From: an uncultured Algibacter sp.
Lineage (GTDB): Bacteria > Bacteroidota > Bacteroidia > Flavobacteriales > Flavobacteriaceae
Direction: 5' to 3'
DNA length: 64,000 bases
Assembly: GCF_947495675.1 (NCBI RefSeq)
Contig: NZ_CANLZX010000018.1
Coordinates: 30,485-94,484 of the forward strand
Part shown: positions 43,677 through 51,687 of the stretch, one piece after another
Layout of the letters: each line of letters starts with the position of its first letter
Position numbering within the stretch: the stretch's first letter is position 1
Position numbers and translations under genes: made by a program
The notes under the pieces: generated by a model
Seen by the model: the letters and a program-made list of their open reading frames with translations, nothing else
Databases searched by the model: none
Told to the model about the DNA's origin: nothing

Positions 43677-44861
43677 ATGCAATTACTATCTGATAGAATT
43701 TTAAACATGGCTACGTCTGCTACTTTAGCAATGGCAGCAAAAGCGAGAGAACTTAGAGCCGAAGGAAAAGATATTATTGGCTTAAGTTTAGGAGAACCTG
43801 ATTTTAACACTCCTGATTTTATTAAAGAAGCAGCTATACAAGCTATTAATGAAAATTACAACTCATACACTCCAGTTGATGGATATGGTGAGTTAAAAGA
43901 TGCCATTATTACAAAGTTTAAACGTGATAATAATTTAACATACACACCAACCCAAATAGTTGTTTCTACAGGAGCAAAACAATGTTTAGCAAATATTGCT
44001 GGAGTATTGCTAAATGAAGGAGACGAAGTACTTTTACCTTGCCCTTACTGGGTAAGTTATTCTGATATTGTAAAGCTATATGACGGAGTGCCAGTAGAAG
44101 TTAAAACTTCTATAGACACAGATTTTAAAATGACACCTGAGCAACTTGAAGCAGCTATTACTCCAAAGACTAAAATGATTTGGTTTAGCTCACCTTGCAA
44201 CCCTAGTGGCTCTGTTTACAGTAAATCTGAATTAAGAGCTTTAGCTGATGTTTTAGTTAAACACCCAAATATCTATGTGGTTTCTGATGAAATTTATGAG
44301 CATATAAACTACGGTAAAGGACATACAAGCATTGCTGAATTTGATGATATGTATAACAATACTATAACAGTAAATGGTGTTTCAAAAGCATTTGCAATGA
44401 CTGGATGGCGTATTGGATATATTGGTGCTCCAGAAAAAATTGCTAGAGCTTGTAATAAAATGCAAGGACAAATGACAAGTGGCGCTAACTGTATTGCGCA
44501 ACGTGCTGTAATTACTGCTCTAAACGAATCGCCTTCTCGTGTTCAATACATGATTGACGAATTTAAGGAACGCCGTGATTTAATATTGAATTTAGTTAAT
44601 GATACTGAAGGATTTAAAGCCAACACACCAGATGGTGCTTTTTATATTTTCCCAGATGTTACTTACTTTTTTGGCAAAACATTACGTGGTAAAAAAATAA
44701 ATAATGCTACTGATTTTTCTTTGTATTTATTAGAAGAAGCACTTGTAGCAACTGTAACAGGTGAAGCTTTTGGGAATCCAGATTGTATAAGAATTTCTTA
44801 TGCTGCTTCGAAAGAACAAATTATTGAAGCTATTAAACGTATAAAAGAAGTTGTAAGTTAA
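43677..44861 (+). CDS. PLP-dependent aminotransferase (aspartate aminotransferase-like)
   Basis: A 394-residue fold-type I aminotransferase of subgroup I-gamma: ELRAEGKDIIGLSLGEPDFNTP near the N-terminus, SSPCNPSGSVYSKSEL, the PLP aspartate/tyrosine in YVVSDEIYEHINY, and the lysine in VNGVSKAFAMTGWRIGY. The C-terminal arginine is in CIRISYAAS. The sequence type is that usually called aspC or prephenate-type aminotransferase; the donor-acceptor pair cannot be settled. A terminator hairpin follows at 44888-44914. Confidence 0.93.
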   Translation: MQLLSDRILNMATSATLAMAAKARELRAEGKDIIGLSLGEPDFNTPDFIKEAAIQAINENYNSYTPVDGYGELKDAIITKFKRDNNLTYTPTQIVVSTGAKQCLANIAGVLLNEGDEVLLPCPYWVSYSDIVKLYDGVPVEVKTSIDTDFKMTPEQLEAAITPKTKMIWFSSPCNPSGSVYSKSELRALADVLVKHPNIYVVSDEIYEHINYGKGHTSIAEFDDMYNNTITVNGVSKAFAMTGWRIGYIGAPEKIARACNKMQGQMTSGANCIAQRAVITALNESPSRVQYMIDEFKERRDLILNLVNDTEGFKANTPDGAFYIFPDVTYFFGKTLRGKKINNATDFSLYLLEEALVATVTGEAFGNPDCIRISYAASKEQIIEAIKRIKEVVS

Positions 44862-44887
44862 AAAGTTTATAATTTTATAAATACTTA

Positions 44888-44914
44888 AAAGCCACTAAAT
44901 AATTTAGTGGCTTT
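44888..44914. terminator. Hairpin between convergent genes
   Basis: AAAGCCACTAAAT (44888-44900) and its complement (44902-44914) form a near-continuous stem, with a few central pairs opening for a loop. It serves the aminotransferase gene on the plus strand and, by its A/T ends, can serve the 88-residue gene on the minus strand. Confidence 0.8.
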
Positions 44915-44916
44915 CT

Positions 44917-45183
44917 TTATTGTGATAAGAATAAAACTAAAGCTATTAAGCCAAACAATAAAACTAAAAATATAGAAATACTTTTTATTCTAGCCTGTTT
45001 TCTTTCTCTTATTATTCTTTGTTTAATTTCTTGTAATACCTCAGGTGTTGCTTCTGGTAATTCTTTAAGCCTAATATTTGCATAACTTCCACCTAATGCA
45101 CTTTTCTCTTTCCTTTTTGATAAAAGGTTTCTATTGTTTTTTAAAGATTTAATTGCAGCTAACATTGAGCCTTCTCCTCCCAT
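44917..45183 (-). CDS. Small tail-anchored membrane protein
   Basis: An 88-residue protein opening MGGEGSMLAAIKSLKNNRNLLSKRK, basic and soluble, with a helix ELPEATPEVLQEIKQRIIRERKQARIK and a C-terminal membrane segment (SISIFLVLLFGLIALVLFLSQ). It fits a small conserved family that I recall from Flavobacteriaceae but cannot name. The C-terminal helix with positive charges before it predicts a cytoplasmic N-terminus. Confidence 0.72.
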   Translation of the reverse strand: MGGEGSMLAAIKSLKNNRNLLSKRKEKSALGGSYANIRLKELPEATPEVLQEIKQRIIRERKQARIKSISIFLVLLFGLIALVLFLSQ

Positions 45184-45289
45184 AATTTCTAAATTAAATA
45201 ATAAGTAAAAGGAAACTATTATATAGTTATTTTAAAATAACAAATTAAAGAAGCTTCTTAATTTATATGTAGTATATATTAAAGAAACG

Positions 45290-45913
45290 TTACAGGTTTT
45301 GGTCGGCTTTCTGTTTTCTTAAACCAACAACTAACCCAACAAGAGCAGTAAGAAGTAAAATAACTAAAATTGGTATGAGCATTTTGGTACTAGCAATTAA
45401 ATTTGAAACAACTATAAAACTAAATAATAGAAGGCCTAAAATTTGCCAAATAGGATCGTTTTCTAGCTTTGAGTATTTATTATAACTTGGTTGAAAATTA
45501 ATTAAAACTTTAAGTGTATTCCAGTCCCATACTATTAACATGATATTTGCCAACATGATTAACCCAGTTATTACCGGTGTAAAGGCAAAATAATAAGATA
45601 TTGTAATTACAAACACATTAGCTACAATGGGAAGATTAATAACAGCTCCAAGTTTTGCAAAACGTTGAGTCATTAATAAGAATCCAGAAATTAATTGCGC
45701 TATCCCCAAGAATTTCCAATATAAACCAGATTGATATAAGGTTTCGAATAAATGCCATGAACTATCAATTGGATTTAACGCTCCACTTTGTGCTGTGAAT
45801 CGACCGCCTTTAATTTTGATAATACTTGCAAAAACAAATGCACTACCTAATAAATATCTAGTATAGATAACAAAAATTTGCAACCATATTTTTTGTTTGA
45901 ATCGCTCAAGCAT
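45290..45913 (-). CDS. DoxX-like membrane protein
   Basis: A 207-residue protein with about five membrane helices. RYLLGSAFVFASIIKIKGGRF followed by FETLYQSGLYWKFLGIAQLISGFLLMTQRFAKLGAVI shows the DoxX/DoxD-like pattern, then FVITISYYFAFTPVITGLIMLANIMLIVWDW. Functions across the family vary; I infer none here. A 14-base gap separates it from the upstream small membrane protein, so both are probably cotranscribed. Confidence 0.82.
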   Translation of the reverse strand: MLERFKQKIWLQIFVIYTRYLLGSAFVFASIIKIKGGRFTAQSGALNPIDSSWHLFETLYQSGLYWKFLGIAQLISGFLLMTQRFAKLGAVINLPIVANVFVITISYYFAFTPVITGLIMLANIMLIVWDWNTLKVLINFQPSYNKYSKLENDPIWQILGLLLFSFIVVSNLIASTKMLIPILVILLLTALVGLVVGLRKQKADQNL

Positions 45914-45927
45914 TTTAATTAATCTAA

Positions 45928-46182
45928 TTAATTATAAATTAAAAGTATAATTACAAGAAATAATGATAATTTTAAAATTGTTTCGGCAACACAACTTGTT
46001 ATATAGTTTCTATTTTTTATGCGTTGTTTAATTCCGAAAATTGATGTTACTTTTTTTGTTTTGTAACTTGCTTTTACAACACGTTTATAATTAGAAGTTA
46101 AAAACCCAGACGGTTTATTAATTAAGTCTTCTTTTTGTTTAAACGAATGTTCGAAATTTTTAGTTGATAATACGAATTCCAT
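45928..46182 (-). CDS. Hypothetical small membrane protein
   Basis: An 84-residue protein, basic over its first 60 residues (KNFEHSFKQKEDLINKPSG, SNYKRVVKASYKTKKV) and with one C-terminal membrane helix (AETILKLSLFLVIILLIYN). I recognise no family. Its 14-base spacing to the DoxX-like gene supports a real gene, as do codon use and lack of any better frame. Confidence 0.6.
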   Translation of the reverse strand: MEFVLSTKNFEHSFKQKEDLINKPSGFLTSNYKRVVKASYKTKKVTSIFGIKQRIKNRNYITSCVAETILKLSLFLVIILLIYN

Positions 46183-46276
46183 GATTGATGATTTTAATTG
46201 GTTATATAATTTAGACGAGTGTCTTTAAAAAATGTAACATCATAAAACATGATAATCAACAAACTAGAAACAAATC

Positions 46277-46350
46277 CCATGTTAGAGATAATAATAAAAA
46301 GCCTGCAGGCACCAGGACTTGAAATGAATAAACCCACCCTTGTGTAACGC
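46277..46350 (-). repeat. Intergenic nested-palindrome repeat, copy D (decayed)
   Basis: Read on the minus strand it opens GCGTTACACAAGGGT, shares CAAGTCCT and GTGCCT and GGCTTT blocks with copies B and C in the same order, and ends CTAACATGG where they have CTAACGC. The GC-rich loop is partly lost. It lies 29 bases after the trkH stop, in the same direction as that gene. Confidence 0.6.
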
Positions 46351-46378
46351 AAAAAAAATTAAACAAAAAGAATAAATA

Positions 46379-47872
46379 TTATCTATTTCGCCAAAAGAAA
46401 GGTGTGAATAAAATAAGTACCGTAAACAATTCTAAACGACCAATTAGCATTAAAAAGGATGCCCACCATTGTGCTAAAGGTGGTAATGCTGCATAATTAT
46501 TTACCGGACCGAAGTCGCCTAAAGCTGGCCCAACATTTCCTAAAGTAGATGCTGCTAAACCTATGGCACCTTTAAACTCTATTCCAAACATAGAAAATAC
46601 TAGTGCTCCAATTATAAAAGACAGCATATATAGTATGAAAAAAGCTAAAACGTTAAACACAATAAACCTATTAATAGCTTTTTTATTATAGCGAACTGGA
46701 ACAATTGCATTAGGATGTAAAGTACGTTTAAACTCTAAAAAACTATTTTTAATTAATATTAAATGACGCACCACTTTTACTCCACCAGAGGTACTTCCTG
46801 CTGAGCCTCCTAAAAACATAAGCCCAAAAAAGAAAACCACTAAAAACGGGGTCCATAAGGTATAATCTGCTGTAACAAATCCTGTTGTAGTTATTACTGA
46901 TAGCACCTGAAACAAAGCGTGCCTAAATGCACTTTCTCCTTCTCCCCAAACCATTGGATGTGCAATTGAAGACTTACTTACATCTGCTTGAAAATAAATT
47001 ATAACAGCAGCAATAATAGTAAATATCGCAATGAACTTAAAGTAAAGTTTAAACTCTTCGTCATGAATTATTTTCTGCACTTTACCTTTAAAAGCAAAAT
47101 AGCTTAACACAAAGTTTGTTCCTGCTAAAAACATAAAAAGTATAATAATATACTGTATTACAGGATCTCCATTCCAATATGCAACACTTGCATTTTTAGT
47201 TGAAAAACCTCCAGTTGACAATGTACATAAAGCATGGTTTATAGCATCAAAAAAGGACATACCTGCAACCTTAAGCAATAAGGTTTCGGCAGCTGTATAT
47301 CCAAAATAAATAAGCCATAATCGTTTTGCAGTATCTGTTATTCTTGGATGTAACTTATCGGCACTAGGTCCTGGAGCCTCGGCAGCAAAAAGCTGCATAC
47401 CACCAATACCCAAAAGTGGTAATATGGCAATAGCTAAAACTATAATTCCCATACCCCCAATCCAATGTGTCATACTTCGCCAAAACAACACGCCTTTAGG
47501 TACCGCTTCTATATCGTTTAAAATGGATGCACCTGTTGTTGTATAACCAGAAATAGTTTCAAAAAAAGCGTTAGTAAAACTTGGAACGCTTTCTGTAAAC
47601 ACATAAGGTAGTGTACCTGTTAAAGACATAACAATCCACCCGAAAGTTACAACTATATAACCTTCACGCTTATTTATTTCTTTCTTATGATCTCTTGTAA
47701 ATAACATGGCAATAACACCAACAATTAATGTGGCTATACCTGCTAGAAATATTTGTAATGTTACACCATCTTTGTAAATTAAACTTACAAGTGCAGATAA
47801 TAGCATAAAACCACCATTAAACAGTAGTAACAAACCTAAAAAGTGAAAAATAATTTTATAATTGAGTTTCAA
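46379..47872 (-). CDS. trkH: Trk-type potassium uptake membrane protein
   Basis: It is the channel part of the Trk/Ktr potassium uptake system. The 497-residue protein has the four pore repeats with selectivity filters visible as YTTTGASI, LSTGGFST, TTTGFVT and STLGNVGPA. GGSAGSTSGGVKVVRHL after the third repeat is a typical intramembrane loop. The length matches TrkH. It is downstream of trkA with a 25-base gap, so the channel and its regulator are made together. Confidence 0.95.
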   Translation of the reverse strand: MKLNYKIIFHFLGLLLLFNGGFMLLSALVSLIYKDGVTLQIFLAGIATLIVGVIAMLFTRDHKKEINKREGYIVVTFGWIVMSLTGTLPYVFTESVPSFTNAFFETISGYTTTGASILNDIEAVPKGVLFWRSMTHWIGGMGIIVLAIAILPLLGIGGMQLFAAEAPGPSADKLHPRITDTAKRLWLIYFGYTAAETLLLKVAGMSFFDAINHALCTLSTGGFSTKNASVAYWNGDPVIQYIIILFMFLAGTNFVLSYFAFKGKVQKIIHDEEFKLYFKFIAIFTIIAAVIIYFQADVSKSSIAHPMVWGEGESAFRHALFQVLSVITTTGFVTADYTLWTPFLVVFFFGLMFLGGSAGSTSGGVKVVRHLILIKNSFLEFKRTLHPNAIVPVRYNKKAINRFIVFNVLAFFILYMLSFIIGALVFSMFGIEFKGAIGLAASTLGNVGPALGDFGPVNNYAALPPLAQWWASFLMLIGRLELFTVLILFTPFFWRNR

Positions 47873-47897
47873 TGGCTAACTATTTAATTGAAGTAAT

Positions 47898-49247
47898 TTA
47901 AAGAAATAATTTTTCAACGCGTTTTATGGATTTTAGTAAACAACATACGACAATGCGATCGCCTTCTTGAATTTTAAAACTACCAAGAGCTATAATTCCA
48001 ATACCATTTCTAATAACGCCTCCAATAATAGCTGTTCTTGGAAAATCTATAGATTTAATTGTTTTATTACAAACTGCAGATGTTGCTTTTACCTCAAATT
48101 CTAATAACTCAGCATTTAAATTACTAAGTTTTGTCATAGCAACAACTTCTCCTTTTCGGATATATCTAAAAATATTATTTGCCGCTAATAATTTTTTATT
48201 TATTAAAGTATCAATCCCAATGGAATGTGATAAATCAAAATAATCCATATTTTCTACCAAAGCAATGGTTTTTTTAACACCTTTTGATTTGGCTACTAAA
48301 CAGGACATTATATTAGTTTCAGAATTTGGAGCAACAGCAATAAAAGCGTCCATTTCGCTAATATTCTCTTCTTCAAGTACATCAACATTTCTACCATCGC
48401 TATTTATAACAAGAACTTTTGTTAATTCTTCAGCAATTTCAAATGCCCTATCTCTGTTTCCCTCTAAAAGCTTAACATTTAAACCTTTAGCACTTAAATC
48501 TCTTGCTGTTTTGTATGCAATTTGACTACCGCCTAGAACCATTACATTTTTAATATCCCTATTAACTTTACCTGTTAGCCTACAAAGTTCATCATCACCC
48601 CCTTCAGAAGTTATAAAAACAACATTATCTCCTCTTTTAAACTTCGTATCACCTCTTGGTATAATGGTATATTGTGTGCCAAATCGTTGAATAGCAATAG
48701 GCACAAAATGAATTTCTGGAAAAATTTCTGCAGCTTCTTTAACCGTTTTACCCACAAAAGAGGCCGATCTAGAAAGTGTTAATCCAGACATAGTAAGTGC
48801 ACCATCTTCGAATTCGTAATTTTCATTGAATGAAGATTGTTTTAATGATAATTCTATTTCTGAAGCTGCTAAAGCTTCAGGAGAAATTAACTCATCAATA
48901 CCAAATTTTGTAAAACCAACTTCATCTTTATAATGTATAAACTCAGTATTAGAAATTCTAGCAATGGTTTTTTGAGCACCTAATTGCTTAGCTAATACAC
49001 ATACCGTAATGTTAGTGGTTTCACTTGATGTTACTGCAATAAATAATTCACAGGAGTCTACACGTGCCTCTTTTAATATAGCAATAGATGTAGCATCACC
49101 CTTAACTACTTTAATATCTAAATGTGTATCAGCGTAAGCTAAACTTTTTTTATTTGGATCTATTAAGGTAATCTCTTGAGATTCGTAAGACAATAATTTT
49201 GCTAAATGAAATCCTACTTCACCAGCACCAGCAATAATTATTTTCAT
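47898..49247 (-). CDS. trkA: Trk potassium transport regulatory protein (peripheral NAD-binding)
   Basis: The 449-residue protein has two RCK units. RCK1: GAGEVGFHLAKLL at the N-terminus, an acidic strand end LIDPNKKSL and GDATSIAILKEA. RCK2: VLGGSQIAYKTARDL with LLEGNRDRAFEIAE near residue 230. Each is followed by a TrkA_C region. NAD(H) or nucleotide binding there gates the partner channel TrkH. A -7 element lies 26 bases before the start. Confidence 0.95.
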   Translation of the reverse strand: MKIIIAGAGEVGFHLAKLLSYESQEITLIDPNKKSLAYADTHLDIKVVKGDATSIAILKEARVDSCELFIAVTSSETTNITVCVLAKQLGAQKTIARISNTEFIHYKDEVGFTKFGIDELISPEALAASEIELSLKQSSFNENYEFEDGALTMSGLTLSRSASFVGKTVKEAAEIFPEIHFVPIAIQRFGTQYTIIPRGDTKFKRGDNVVFITSEGGDDELCRLTGKVNRDIKNVMVLGGSQIAYKTARDLSAKGLNVKLLEGNRDRAFEIAEELTKVLVINSDGRNVDVLEEENISEMDAFIAVAPNSETNIMSCLVAKSKGVKKTIALVENMDYFDLSHSIGIDTLINKKLLAANNIFRYIRKGEVVAMTKLSNLNAELLEFEVKATSAVCNKTIKSIDFPRTAIIGGVIRNGIGIIALGSFKIQEGDRIVVCCLLKSIKRVEKLFL

Positions 49248-49272
49248 TTTTGTGTCATGATAAAAAGTATAA

Positions 49273-49280
49273 CAAATATA
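49273..49280 (-). promoter_or_regulatory. -7 promoter element of trkA-trkH
   Basis: Reads TATATTTG on the minus strand, fitting TAnnTTTG, 25 bases before the trkA start. Confidence 0.6.
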
Positions 49281-49359
49281 CTATAAATAGATATTTGAAC
49301 ATAAATTTAGCATAATATAATTATTTAGTTTCCTGTTATGTAATACTTTTCTAAAAGAT

Positions 49360-49367
49360 TATCTTTG
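49360..49367 (+). promoter_or_regulatory. -7 promoter element of menG (TATCTTTG)
   Basis: TATCTTTG ends 17 bases before the TTG start at 49385. It also fits a start at or after that point only. Confidence 0.65.
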
Positions 49368-49384
49368 CATAAAATTTTTAAGAT

Positions 49385-50110
49385 TTGTCAAAAATAAAGC
49401 CCTACAAAAACAGCGACTTAGGAAAGAAAGAGCAGGTAACAAAAATGTTTGATACCATTTCTGGAGATTATGATGGTTTAAATCGTGTAATTTCTTTCGG
49501 AATTGATATAAAATGGCGAAAAAAGGTAGTTAGTTTAATTAAAGAAACTAATCCAGACTCTATTTTAGATATTGCAACAGGAACTGGAGATTTGGCTATT
49601 AATCTTGCCGAAACCAATGCTTCTAAAATTGTTGGTTTAGATATTAGTAGTGGTATGCTTGAAATTGGGAAACAAAAAATTAAAAAAAAAGCTTTAGACT
49701 CCAAAATTGAAATGATATTAGGAGATTCTGAAAATATGCCTTTTGAAGATAATTCATTTGATGCCATAACAGTTGCCTTTGGAGTTAGAAATTTTGAAAC
49801 ACTTGAAAATGGTTTAAAAGAAATTTACAGAGTGCTTAAACCAAAGGGTACTTTTATAATATTAGAGACTTCTGTACCCACAAAAGCACCATATAAACAG
49901 GGTTATAAATTCTACTCAAAAAATATTTTACCTTTAATAGGGAAAGCCTTTTCTAAAGATAGAAGTGCTTATAAATATTTAAGCGAATCTGCATCTGTTT
50001 TTCCTTATGGTGAAGCCTTAAACAATATTTTGCGTAATATTGGGTTTATAAATGTTGAAGATTTCCCGCAAACATTTGGTGTGGCAACAATATATAAATC
50101 ATCTAAGTAG
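49385..50110 (+). CDS. menG: Demethylmenaquinone methyltransferase
   Basis: The last step of menaquinone synthesis, C-methylation of the demethylated quinone by SAM. The 241-residue protein has [27 protein letters not shown] motif [38 protein letters not shown] and [14 protein letters not shown], all UbiE/MenG signatures. The start is TTG (MSKIKPYKN); no ATG lies upstream in frame, and the next ATG would remove the family opening. Bacteroidota use menaquinone, so menG is preferred over ubiE. Four bases separate its stop from the porT ATG. Confidence 0.95.
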   Translation: MSKIKPYKNSDLGKKEQVTKMFDTISGDYDGLNRVISFGIDIKWRKKVVSLIKETNPDSILDIATGTGDLAINLAETNASKIVGLDISSGMLEIGKQKIKKKALDSKIEMILGDSENMPFEDNSFDAITVAFGVRNFETLENGLKEIYRVLKPKGTFIILETSVPTKAPYKQGYKFYSKNILPLIGKAFSKDRSAYKYLSESASVFPYGEALNNILRNIGFINVEDFPQTFGVATIYKSSK

Positions 50111-50114
50111 CTTT

Positions 50115-50846
50115 ATGAAGTATTTTTTTGCATTAATACTATTTTTATTCATTACAGAAAACTCTAACGCTCAACTTTTTAAAAAAGAGAAAGTGAGTTA
50201 TGATGCTAATCAAGGTAGAGGTTCTACAGATAATAATTTATTACGCTGGGGCTATTTTTTAGGTATCAATAATTACGACTTTAATTTTGATTATAACCAA
50301 GATTTACGCGACATATATGTAAAGAAAAGCCCTGGATTTAGTGTTGGTTTAATTGGTAATTTAAGAATAAACAATTTTATAGATATTCGTTTAGAACCTG
50401 GATTATTAATTACCACAAGAGAATTATATTATAGTCAAGAATGGTTTGAAGGAATTCCTGACACAAAAGCATCAGATTTTGTTAGAGAAGTAAAATCCAC
50501 ATATATTCATATTCCATTATTATTCAAGTTTTCAACAAAACGAATTAATAATTTCAAACCTTTTATTGTTGGTGGCTTTTCAACAGCTTTAAACCTTTCA
50601 AGTAACCAAGACAACCCTGAAGACAATAATAATGGCCAATTTAGAACAACCAAAAATTCTGTTTTTTATGAATTAGGCTTTGGTATTGATTTATATTTTT
50701 ACAACTTTAAGTTTACACCATCCATACGTGGTCTTTTTGGAATAAATGACGAATTAGTTAGAGATGAAGACCCTAATAGTCCTTGGACTTCAAATATTGC
50801 AGGTATGCAAACTCGTGGAGTTTTTGTTAATTTTACATTTCAATAA
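50115..50846 (+). CDS. porT: Type IX secretion / gliding motility protein PorT
   Basis: A 243-residue outer-membrane beta-barrel-type protein. The start is ATG 50115, MKYFFALILFLFITENSNAQ, a typical signal peptide; a longer frame from 50052 is the menG tail in another frame. The mature part has RWGYFLGINNYDFNFDY, GFSVGLIGNLRINNFIDIRLEPGLL and a C-terminal RGVFVNFTF strand. PorT is required for T9SS function in Porphyromonas and Flavobacterium. The menG-porT neighbourhood is conserved among flavobacteria, which supports the assignment. Confidence 0.9.
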   Translation: MKYFFALILFLFITENSNAQLFKKEKVSYDANQGRGSTDNNLLRWGYFLGINNYDFNFDYNQDLRDIYVKKSPGFSVGLIGNLRINNFIDIRLEPGLLITTRELYYSQEWFEGIPDTKASDFVREVKSTYIHIPLLFKFSTKRINNFKPFIVGGFSTALNLSSNQDNPEDNNNGQFRTTKNSVFYELGFGIDLYFYNFKFTPSIRGLFGINDELVRDEDPNSPWTSNIAGMQTRGVFVNFTFQ

Positions 50847-50854
50847 CAACAAAA

Positions 50855-51571
50855 CTACCTTCTAAATTCACTTAATAAAATTGCTGTTGCAGTTGCCACA
50901 TTTAAACTTTCAGTAGCTTGTAATTCTCCAAACCTTGGAATAGATACTTTTTCTAAAATGAGATCTTCAATGTTTTTTGAAATACCATTGGCCTCATTAC
51001 CCATGACTAGTATTCCATCCTTAGGCAATTTTTTACTATAAATATTTTCACCATCCATAAATGCTCCAAAAACATTTAAATCACTAGCTTTTAAGAACGA
51101 CACTAAATCTATATAAGTAATATTAACTCTGGTTATAGACCCCATTGTAGCTTGAATTACTTTTGGATTAAAACAATCTACAGTTTGCTTACTGCACACT
51201 AATTCTTTAACTCCAAACCAATCACACAATCTTATAATTGTTCCTAAATTCCCTGGGTCTCTTATGGCATCAAGTACTACTATAAGTCCAGAATTATCGA
51301 TGGGTTTTGATTTAGGAATTTTAAAAATAGCCAATGCTTTATTAGGTGTTATTAAAAAGCTAATACGATTTAAGTCTGAATCTGAAATTAACTCTTCATC
51401 TTTGGCATCAATATTGAACGATTTTGTTGTATAAAGTTTGTAAAGCTCTAAATCTGATTGCAGAAGCTCAGTTATTGTTTTAATACCTTCAACTACAAAA
51501 AAACCATGTTGCTGTCTATATTTTTTTTGCTTTAAACTCGTTATTAATTTTATTTGACTTTTAGAAAGCAT
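50855..51571 (-). CDS. TrmH/SpoU family RNA methyltransferase
   Basis: A 238-residue SPOUT methyltransferase with an N-terminal substrate-binding part (IKLITSLKQKKYRQQHGFFVVEGIKTI, the FxxEG pattern) and a C-terminal trefoil-knot domain with VLDAIRDPGNLGTIIRLCDWFG, LVMGNEANGIS and ATESLNVATATAILLSEF. It 2'-O-methylates rRNA or tRNA; the particular nucleotide cannot be inferred. It converges with porT by 8 bases and is divergent from the BamA-like gene. Confidence 0.92.
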   Translation of the reverse strand: MLSKSQIKLITSLKQKKYRQQHGFFVVEGIKTITELLQSDLELYKLYTTKSFNIDAKDEELISDSDLNRISFLITPNKALAIFKIPKSKPIDNSGLIVVLDAIRDPGNLGTIIRLCDWFGVKELVCSKQTVDCFNPKVIQATMGSITRVNITYIDLVSFLKASDLNVFGAFMDGENIYSKKLPKDGILVMGNEANGISKNIEDLILEKVSIPRFGELQATESLNVATATAILLSEFRR

Positions 51572-51598
51572 TTATATATTTTATGTTTAAATAATGTA

Positions 51599-51606
51599 TT
51601 TTTGAA
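51599..51606 (+). promoter_or_regulatory. Possible -7 element for the BamA/TamA-like gene (TATTTTTG)
   Basis: It fits TAnnTTTG and lies 81 bases before the TTG start at 51688, in the divergent region with the RNA methyltransferase gene. Confidence 0.45.
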
Positions 51607-51687
51607 TCGGTTATCAATATTTCATTTACAAACTTACAAATACTGTTGTCTTTTAAAGTCTAAAACATAAATTAACTATAATTTCAT

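Noticed and set aside
49468..49767. Minus-strand frame inside menG
   Set aside because: Antisense to conserved SAM-binding motifs, no own promoter or motif.
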